The notes below the pieces were generated by a model. It was not told where the DNA came from and searched no databases. It was given only the letters and a program-made list of their open reading frames with translations. Shown here one piece after another: positions 55,985-64,000 of a DNA stretch of 64,000 nt; the first letter of the stretch is position 1, and the number at the start of each line of letters is the position of its first letter. The translations under genes and the position numbers were made by a program. Origin of the DNA: Corythucha ciliata (taxonomy: Eukaryota > Arthropoda > Insecta > Hemiptera > Tingidae); assembly GCA_038030265.1 (NCBI GenBank), contig CM075939.1, forward strand, positions 9,343,253-9,407,252, read 5' to 3'.

Positions 55985-56200
55985 TTTTCACATACCTATT
56001 CATATTTATTTTTTTTCGCAAGACTTGCAAGAGTCTTGCACAAGACTCTCGTTCTTGCGCAAGACTTATTCTTGGAACCTTGCAGGAAGTCTTGTTCTTG
56101 CTGAGTAGGTAAGTCTTGGTCTTGCATCCACAAACTCGTCTAGGTCTTGGTCTTGTTCAAGCAGCAAGAGTCTTGCGAGAATGCAAGAACCAATACCATT
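55985..56200. repeat. CAAGACT/AGTCTTG-rich interspersed repeat
   Basis: A dense run of the words CTTGCAAGAGTCTTGC, GCGCAAGACT and GTCTTGGTCTTG in both orientations covers about 200 bases. Similar CTTGCAAGACT-rich sequence is something I associate with hemipteran genomes, from memory only. Confidence 0.5.
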
Positions 56201-58680
56201 CTTGCTCATCACGAAGTGTAAGACTAAGAAGGGCCAAACTTCCCATTTGTGAAAAAAGGGTCTGAAGAGCGCCAAAAAGGTATCCCGGGCCAAAGAAAAA
56301 TGAAGAAGAGAGTGCTACAGAAGGGGAAATCCTTCCTTTTTCAAAACATTGGACAAGAAGTGCGTTATGTAGGATCACCGGAGAAGAAGTAGGGAGTCTC
56401 AAAGAAATAAATATATATTTTAAAAAAAGGGCTCCGGTTGCATATCTAATGAGCTCCCACGCTTCTACAATAGGGGAGTTTCGCATCGAAATAAAGAGGG
56501 AGAGAGAGTGAGTGAGTGAGTGGAAAAAAGGAAGCTGGACAACCCCCTTTTCTTACCATACTCTGTAAACCTCCCCAGGAAGTCAGAAATGGTGATGGTC
56601 AGTGAAAGAATAAAAAAAAAAGGGTTGATGGTACATAAGGGGTATTGAGGGAGAGGGGAATAAAAGGTGGACTTTTAAGCGATGAGAGGACAAGTGACGG
56701 ATTCCGGACATTGGTGATTTTCCCTCCAATTTAAGGTTTCGTCGTATTCGTACAAGTTTCCACGGTTGACGAGGAAAAATTTGTGTTCTCGCTTAAAAAA
56801 TTGCATCGTCTCTAGTATAATATTTCGCCAAATGGCAATCACAGTCGTGTAGGATGAGGGGGGGGGGTGAACATTTGTGATCTTTATTTATTGCGCTTGC
56901 CCGTTTTTTTAGTGAACTTGTGGTACATTGTCCGTGTCTAAGAACATAAAGTATTCAGTACAATTACGTATAGAACGCAACTGGACTTTATTTTTTAATA
57001 CATTATGAACAAAGTCGAAACAAATGCAACAATGCACCAAAAAAATGTTCTTGACCCTTTGCTTGATATTCTTACACGTAGGAAATGTCCCACGAGCTCA
57101 CTCGAAAAACAAGCAAGTATAATAAAGTTTGTCGCGTATATTAACGCCCTCAACCTACACGACAGTGATTGTCACTTGACGGTGGGCATTATAGAAAGGC
57201 CACAGTCCACTAAGGGTCACAATGAATAAATAGCCTGCAGTGGTGGTTACTCTGTTGCCAATATGTAAACACTTTCAGGCTAACAAATTACCCCCACTCG
57301 CTTATTTCTGACTCCTCAAAGAAAATGAACTTTTTTAATTTTATTCAGCGCGACAACTGTAAAAGTCTAAATATTTAACCCTCTCGAGATTTTTTAAAAA
57401 GAGACTCTCAAGTGTGACGCCCATTTACACGTGCTCGATTTCATAGTTTCATCGCCTCTGAAACTATTCAAATCAAAAGTGACCATAAAAAAAATGGTTG
57501 GGGTCTATTGTTCCCTAGAAAGAGGGACTTTTCTATTGTTGGCGTATATTTTAGCAGCGGTGGTTTTTTTTCTTTTTACAAGGGTTGACACGTTTTTCAA
57601 AAGGGGACCGCCGTCATTAGATGAAATAAAGAGTACATTATGGCATGAAAACTCCTTGTAATATCTTGGAAAGATTCATCACTTTTTATTGAAAAGGATC
57701 TGAAAAATTCAGTAAACGAATATAAAAGGGTCAAGAAAAGGGTTGTCTAACGAACCTTCTACGTCCACCCCTTGGTTCCAGCACCCTCCCCCGCTACCGC
57801 TTCATCTTTTTTATATACGAAAGAGTCCCAAGAACCGTGGGATGATCTTGGTGTGTCCCACGCCCAGCCCCCACCCTTGGAAATACAACCCCTTCATCGG
57901 TTCATCCCATTGTCCATTTGCAAAACTCTCCGGCAATCTCTCCACTCTCCCCCCCCCCCTACAAACTGGCCGGACCAAACACATCAGGGAAGGGTACAGA
58001 CTAGGTACACCTGATCGAGTCTTTTCTTTCATTCGCCGCCGCCTCGTTTCAATAACGTAATTCTCCCCGGGGTTGGGATGGTGGTGGTGAAGTAGGAGGA
58101 GGAGGAGGGAAAAATATCAAGGGAGGAGGGTACTCTCCCTTTTTCCTATCGTCGTCAAAAGTCCGGTTTCTCTTCGACCGTGCAAAAAAAAAAAAATTGA
58201 AGAGGAAAGGGATTATATTGACCCTTTGTCCTACACCATTGTTAATAGTTTTCTTCTCTTCGCAAAATCTTATTCCTACAGAGAAAAAAACAGGTATACG
58301 TAAGCTACGACTGTGATTTATTATCCGCGATAGCTATTGTTGCACGGTAACAGCCCTTTTATTTTCGAAAAACCCCCACTTCTTACCGTCACCATTTCTC
58401 GTGAAGTGAAAAATGGACGAAGGACAGTTAAAAGTTGGTTTGAAGTACGGGCGTCCCCTATAGGTTCAACCCTTCCCAAAATGAGGGATTTAGGACTGGA
58501 AAATATTTTTGGAAAACGGTATAAGTTGTGATGCGACTGCGCCAGTTTTCGTTAGGCGTTCTTCGCCTTATTGTTGCAGAATCGCCGCCTGCATGAGCGT
58601 TTCGAGTTATCCTTAGGTTTTGTTCGATTTGGCTCTGCTCCTAACAGTATAGAGCTCCAGGGGTTCTAGTAACATGAAAT
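56200..58680. other. Gene-poor region with simple-sequence tracts
   Basis: No gene is recognised. There are GA-rich runs (around 56500 and 58080-58130), a G run near 56860 and a C run near 57950. The plus-strand frame at 57005-57229 (74 codons) is unremarkable. Confidence 0.4.
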
Positions 58681-58960
58681 AAAAATGTTTCGGAGGATTT
58701 AATAGCCACGCAATTGAAGTATTTGGGCTAAACAGCCACGAAATTGCAAGTTTCGGTGAATTATCACCCGCAAAATTGTGAGTTTCGACATTAAAGTTTT
58801 CTGCATTATTAGTATTTTAGGGATGAACAGCATAAACTGCAAATTATGGAGGATAAATAGCCACGAAATTGAAACATGTCGGAGGATATAATGAGACGCG
58901 AAATTGCATTGAGAGCAAAATAATAATCAGCTGCCAAATTGTGAATTTCGAGAATTTGGC
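58680..58960 (+). repeat. Degenerate repeat array, family F
   Basis: Units of the form TAGCCACGAAATTGCAAGTTTCGGAGGAT recur about every 30-35 bases over some 280 bases. Confidence 0.55.
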
Positions 58961-59859
58961 TGGGCGCTGAAGGCAAATGCTCCAAGCCAGACGCTCATAA
59001 TCGTTTCAGATTAATATAAAACCTATTGAATGAGACCAGTTCTTCGGAAGAACTTATTCATTCGCGTCACGCAGAAGCGTAGTAAGGGTGAGGGGGCGGA
59101 CCGCCCCGGGCCCCCGAAAAGCTTAAATACGGAAAAATGAGGATTATTACGTTCTTTATTCATGGATGTAGGTATTTGAAAAGGTTGGACAGCGATTTGG
59201 CTACTTTCTACGAATTCCAGTCCATACCCGACCTGGAGAATATAACGTTACAAGTGATGTCAGCAGAGTGTGGGCTGAATATTCGATTGAGCCTTCGTGA
59301 GTGCTTTTCTGGTGGCTGAAATATAGAAAATTCCTGCCTTGTTGAGGAAAATTCGTGGCTAAAATAGAGAAAATACACCGTCTACAGTTTCGTTAGGTCC
59401 TTAAAAGAGCCTCAATAATGGATTAACTGAAAATACTTGCCCTGAGAATGTCCCAACTGGTGATTCGTGCTCTCCAAAACGAGCAAAATCGACCATTCGC
59501 CCGCCAAAAATGACCAAGATGACAGTTCTCGCCTTGGCTTGAAGTATTATATTCACGCCGTCTTCCATTCAAACCATAAAATCGGCTAAATTGACTATTA
59601 TGTGCTCTGAAAAAGAGCAAAACTGACAATTTGCGTCTTGAAAATAACTAAACAGACGATTCCTGCCCTGAAAATGGCCATTCGCATCACCTATGAAATT
59701 GCTAAATCGGCAATTCCAGCTCGAAAAATGGTAAAACTGTTTGTTAGGACCCTATATTTCTATCAAATCGGACATTCATGCAAGTTCCCCACTTAACAAA
59801 TTGAATTGCGAAATATGGAATATTCGCGTATAAAAAAGGGAATAGATGCTAATTCACTG

Positions 59860-60850
59860 AAAAATCAGCAGAAAGCGCTATTTTCAAGATTAAATTAAGA
59901 AAAATCGCTAATTCGCGGATAAAGATGAGGAAAATCACTAATTCGCGGCTGAAATTGAGAAGACGCAAATCCGTAGTTTCTGAAAGATTCGAGGGTCAAA
60001 CTGAAAAACAGCGCTAATAAATAGCAGAAAGTAGGAAGAAACTGCTTTTGCGGGGCTAAAATCTAAACACTACACGGCTAAAATTTTAAAAAATCCTTAA
60101 TCAGCGCGGCTAAAATTAAGAAAAACACTAATTTTCTGCCTTCTGAGGCAACTAGCTGTGACACGGCACACTTGGCTTCGTGTTGGCGCTCCCGGCGATG
60201 TGCGTTCAACAAACCGCGCACCGACCCAAACGCCCGCGTAGCACGGGTGTGAAGTGCACAGTTAGATCTAGGTATGGCGTAGGAGCCCAAAGGGAGGCTT
60301 AGGCGCCTGCCGGGATCAAAGCCCGGCGCCCCCAACAGAGGAAAAAAAAAATAATAATAATAATTTGCAGATAGAATTGTGAAGAAGCGCAAATTTGCGA
60401 CTACAATTGAGGAAAATTTCCAATTCACGTCTAGAATTGAGAAAAATTCCAATTTGCGTTAAAAATGGAAAATTATACAATTTGCGGCTTCCGCAGGCAA
60501 CTTTTGATGTAAAAATTGGGCAAAACCGCCATTTATGGGTAAGGGGGAAAACCCCGCTTCGCGGCTAAAACTGAGAAGCATCGCTAATCCATAGCGTATG
60601 GGAAACAATAAATGCTCATTTGTGGCAAAAATTTAGAAAAACTCGCTATTTTACGGCTAATATTGAGAAAAACGCTAATTTTTTGCTCAAACTGAGTAAA
60701 GTACTAATTCCCTGATCCCACCGCTTAAGCAAAATAGAAAAAATATCAATATGGACCTAAAATTGAGAAAAACGCCAACTCGAGGGAATTTAAGCAACAT
60801 ACCTAATTCACTGAATAAAAACGCTACTTTGCTGGTGAAATTGGGACAAT
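59860..60850 (+). repeat. Degenerate ~30-bp repeat array, family A, forward
   Basis: GCTAATTCGCGGCTGAAATTGAGAA-type units are interrupted by a GC-rich insertion at about 60150-60365. Variant units of the GGCTTCCGCAGGCAACTTTTG kind occur near 60135 and 60485. Confidence 0.7.
60150..60365 (+). mobile_element. SINE-like or LINE 3'-end insertion with A-rich (AAT)n tail
   Basis: A sharply GC-richer block within the AT-rich array ends GAGGAAAAAAAAAATAATAATAATAA. A 3' tail of this kind is typical of a retroposed SINE or truncated LINE on the plus strand. On the minus strand GCTTTGATCCC resembles a B box, but its position does not fit the tail orientation, so the class is undecided. Confidence 0.5.
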
Positions 60851-61069
60851 TCTGCGGATCCTCGAAATCGGGACAATCCCCGGGAAAATCCGGGTCGTTT
60901 GATCGTGTCTGGCACCTGCGCAGGACGTTTTTAATGGTCTAGGTCTCTAGGAGATGACACTTCTGAGGTCGCTAGACATTTTCTTTGGGACAGGGGCTCA
61001 CAACAGAGCTAGGATGTTGACAAACCCACCTTTTATTGGGCACATAGATTCATTGTTTACATTTTTAGA

Positions 61070-61510
61070 CGTGATGAGCCAGTTTGATTATCAGTACGTC
61101 CATTTTCAGGGCATGAATAGTAAATTTTACCATTTTTTCGACGAAAAAATCATTCGTAATACAAGAATGGCCCGTCAAGCCATTAGGGCATGAATTGCCG
61201 GTTGGGTTGTTTTTTAGGTCGCAAAATGTAAGTTTAGCCATTTTCAAGGCGTGAATGTGGTCAGTTTGGCCATATTTCGAACGCCAGTGGTCAGTTTTTT
61301 GGCATTTTGAGGGCTCGAATCGTCAGTTGTAAACATTTTCTACTGCAAATGGCTAGTTTGGCCATTTTTGGAGTTCGCATAGTCGGTTTTGCCATTTTCA
61401 GGGCAAGTATCGCTACGTTGAGCAATTTCAAGGCTCGAACTGTCAGTTTAGTTATTTTTGTACCACTTTATACTCATTTTTGCCATTTTTAGGGCCTGAT
61501 TAAAAATTTA
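61070..61510 (-). repeat. Degenerate ~30-bp repeat array, family C, reverse
   Basis: Units such as CAGTTTGGCCATTTTTGGAG and ATAGTCGGTTTTGCCATTTTCAGGGC are the reverse complement of the family C unit at 33890-34660. Confidence 0.7.
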
Positions 61511-61939
61511 GCTGTACCGAACTATAGCGCGATACCAGGTGTGTGTGCCTTCTTTTCGCCCTGATTTGATGCCCTGGAGGGCACATTGCCAGGATAGACC
61601 GGTCAGGACTTCAGGGAAGTGACCTGGCAGCGAGCGGAAAATAATGCCGGAACCAAGGACAACGCAAAACGATCAGTTTTGGTCACTTTGAGCCTTGGCC
61701 GCTTGAGCCTTGACCGCCAGCAGTTCTCAATTCAGCATGGTCGGAGGGATTCTAAACCAGCATACAGCTCAAATGGAAGAATTTTGAAGAATGGTCCAAA
61801 ACGCTCGTTTTTAGCCGGCGGTGACAGTTTGATGAAAGAAATTATTGAAAATCAGTTAAAGATATGGAGGGGGGGGGCGAAAAGGTGCTTTTCGCCTGTT
61901 GGCCCACCTCGCCCCCATAACTCTACGCCTCTGAAAGTA

Positions 61940-63250
61940 AACGGCCCTTGCGGTCGTCATTTCATGTTACATTTCTATACAAGGACCAATCATATTTCAT
62001 TACCGCATTTAACATAATAAGGTCAGTCAAAAACTCGTTGACGTTGTTGTCATTAGTGCTCGCTGTTGAACGAAAACTGTTTTTTGACGAGCCCACCCAC
62101 AGTAGTACAATTTAGTACAACCGCCCCGGAAAACTTGAATAGTGTATAGGCTTTTTCACTGTGAAATCCACGAATTTCACGTGCAAACGTGACGTAGTAA
62201 TACGTAAAACTTGAGTGTTGAATGCCACTGCTCGCGAACAGCCAGCCGCTGGCGGTTCGGGAACAGCCTGACAAATTCTGTTCTAAAAACAGCGTTTTTG
62301 TCCTCTGAAATCTCGACCGCTATAATAATAACCCACTGGGCTAGTTATCTGTTTAGTTGAATGAAGTCAGAAATTCGCGACCTTGATGGGCCATGATCCA
62401 CAAAGGGGCTGATTTAGCTGAAAGCATCGATGTACCAGTAGTTTCATTTTTTTTTTTCAACGGATTTTTTCCTCTCTGTCCCTTTTGCTCAAAATGAGGA
62501 GGGTTCAAGGGATTTTCAAACACCGATAATATACGTGACGAGGAAAAAGGAGGGTTGGCAGAGCAGAACGGTTCAAGCTTTGAATGCAAAATTAATGCAC
62601 CACCGGTTGCTTGTTGTCGATGGGGAGGGGGGTTGTAAAGGGGTCAGGCTCGCTATAATGGTAAAGAGAGAGAGGAGAGGATAAAAAGAGTGAAGGGGGA
62701 GGGGTGTGTACATATACTTGTTGAACAGGGGGGGGGGGTAAGAAACTAGAAATTAGTGGGTTGTGAGGGGGTGCGGGGATAGGGTGCAGGTAAAACTGCA
62801 GTGTTATGCAATTTCTCTATTATTCCATTTAACCGGTAAATCTACGGCCACTCCACTCTTCCTGTTCTAACTGATTTTCTGCACTTTTCAATAATAAATT
62901 GATTGGACGAATTATTTTTAAAGTTCGTCCAAACCAGATATCCAGACCTTCCACACCACGCGAAGGGTCGAAGATATGAAAAAAAAATATATAAAAAAGT
63001 TACCAAAAAAGTGGTTTATGCAAAAAGAGTATCACAGGAGCCAGGGAAAGGTTGGAAAGGGTCGTCATGAATATGACGACCTTGACCCAGGGTCATTTGC
63101 CATTGTTCGCCCCTTTTTATAAAATGATGAATTCGTTTTTCGCGTATTTGTTGTTCCCATTTTAACGAACGCCTAGCGGGGAGATGATCTATCGGTTCGA
63201 TCCAAGAGCAGGTATAGCTACCCCCACGTCCCCTCGTTCATATTCCGCCT
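61940..63250. other. Gene-poor region with GA/G-rich tracts
   Basis: No gene is recognised. About 62620-62780 is GA- and G-rich (a G run near 62728-62737). Short open frames here have no motifs. Confidence 0.4.
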
Positions 63251-63259
63251 ATATTTATT

Positions 63260-63900
63260 CGAATTAACTGAACCTGCGAAAACTAATTTTAGAAATAGCA
63301 AAAGCCGCGAAATTTGATTTTATTTAAATTGGGTTCTAAAGTACCCAAGTCCCCGAAATTGGGTTTTATAGGAGCCCAGTCCACAAAATTGTGTCAAGAA
63401 AGAGTGAAACTCACGAAAATTGGTTTTTGAAAGAGCAGAACTCGCAAAATTTGGTTTTTAAAAGCGTCAAAATCCACGAAATTGTGATAGGAAATTACAA
63501 AAATTAATGAAATTTGGTTTTCAAGGTGCCAAATTTGAAACATTTGGCTATGGAAGAGAGAAAAGGGGGGTTGAAAAAGCCGAAATTACAAAATTTGTAT
63601 TTTCGTCTTTTGTTTTTCCCAAGATTATTTTGTCGTACTAACCGAACCCGTGAAACTGATTTTATAAAGAGCTAACAGAAATTCGCTTTTATAGGAGCCC
63701 GGTCCACAGAACTGGTTTTTGAAAGAGAAAAACCAACGAAATTGGGGGTTTTGAAATAGAAAACCCCACAAAGTTTGGGATTTAAGCGAGACGAATCCGC
63801 AAAATTTTGTTTTGAAAGAACAAAATTCGGCTAAGTAGGTTTGGCAGAGTTAAAATGACGAAATTTGGTTTTGTTAAGTTCCAAACGCGCGTGATTGTCC
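63260..63900 (+). repeat. Degenerate ~30-bp repeat array, family B, forward
   Basis: TTTTTGAAAGAGCAGAACTCGCAAAATTTGG and related units recur with about 30-base spacing up to the right edge. Word order and variants (ACCGAACCCG, GTGCCAAATTTGAAAC) closely parallel those in the hAT-borne array at 15160-16080, suggesting another copy of that element running off the window. Confidence 0.7.
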
Positions 63901-64000
63901 AAATTGTCTGTTTGGCAGTCGAATATGTTCTAGTTTTGTGAAGGTGAGTGTCACATGCTAAGCCCCTCAGTTTGAACGTGACAGGTGTTGGGACTAGACT

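Larger units (their letters stand above)
59071..61934. mobile_element. Possible hAT-like element carrying families A and C
   Basis: CAGAAGCGTAGTAAGGGTGA at the left and the inverse of CTACGCCTCTG at the right, both next to GGGGGCG-rich DNA, could be terminal repeats. Between them lie family C (59450-59770), family A (59860-60850) and reverse family C (61070-61510). The 8-base flanks do not match, so this may be two unrelated ends. Confidence 0.35.

Noticed and set aside
57005..57229. 74-codon plus-strand frame with plausible composition
   Set aside because: No homologue recalled, no splice partners seen, and no conserved motif; insufficient for a gene call.
59071..61934. Confident single hAT element
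   Set aside because: Terminal similarity is short and the 8-base flanks disagree, so it is kept only as a low-confidence entry.
13740..63900. CRISPR-like arrays, because of ~30-bp period repeats
   Set aside because: There are no conserved repeats separated by unique spacers; every unit is itself diverged and adjacent units touch. The genome is eukaryotic and no cas genes exist.

Overview
The window is animal nuclear DNA, most probably from an insect. The genes are split by GT-AG (and two apparent GC-AG) introns. The recognisable proteins are animal families: a CIDE-N/DREP protein, a RUN+FYVE (RUFY) protein, mevalonate kinase and a secreted histidine acid phosphatase. The space between and inside the genes is AT-rich and saturated with short DNA-transposon relics. 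A hemipteran is my guess, from the general look of the repeats only, and I hold it weakly. All exon boundaries below were found by eye from splice motifs, reading-frame continuity and remembered family conservation. No alignment was run.

Layout. 1-3.3 kb: the 3'-incomplete DREP gene on the minus strand, running off the left edge. 3.8-11 kb: a TA-flanked palindromic element, CT-rich non-coding DNA, minisatellite-like arrays and a 5'-truncated LINE. 12.0-26.3 kb: a complete RUFY gene on the minus strand (13 recognised exons, 12 per transcript). It includes a likely mutually exclusive exon pair, and its introns host two hAT-like elements and a long-hairpin element. 30.6-32.8 kb: a start exon of an unknown minus-strand gene, then, 439 bp away and divergent, a complete five-exon mevalonate kinase gene on the plus strand. 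36.0-36.7 kb: four in-phase minus-strand exons of an unidentified acidic Ser/Thr/Glu-rich protein. 37.3 and 39.3 kb: two phase-compatible plus-strand exons of unknown identity. 39.5-51.5 kb: a complete secreted acid phosphatase gene on the minus strand, whose 10.7 kb first intron holds nested transposons and a 150-bp inverted array. 51.6-64 kb: no gene recognised, only repeats and simple sequence.

The repeat landscape is the most striking part. Degenerate repeats, mostly about 30 bp per unit, occur as several sequence families, in both orientations, at more than a dozen loci. Two loci are bounded by hAT-type terminal inverted repeats, one with a perfect 8-bp target duplication (CGTGAAGG). This indicates that the arrays are the cargo of non-autonomous transposons. 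Several palindromic elements are nested up to three deep, and their order of insertion can be read from uninterrupted copies elsewhere in the window.

The genes do not form an obvious pathway: mevalonate kinase is isoprenoid synthesis, RUFY is endosomal trafficking, DREP is the DNA-fragmentation-factor family and the phosphatase is secreted. They look like ordinary neighbours in a repeat-inflated genome.
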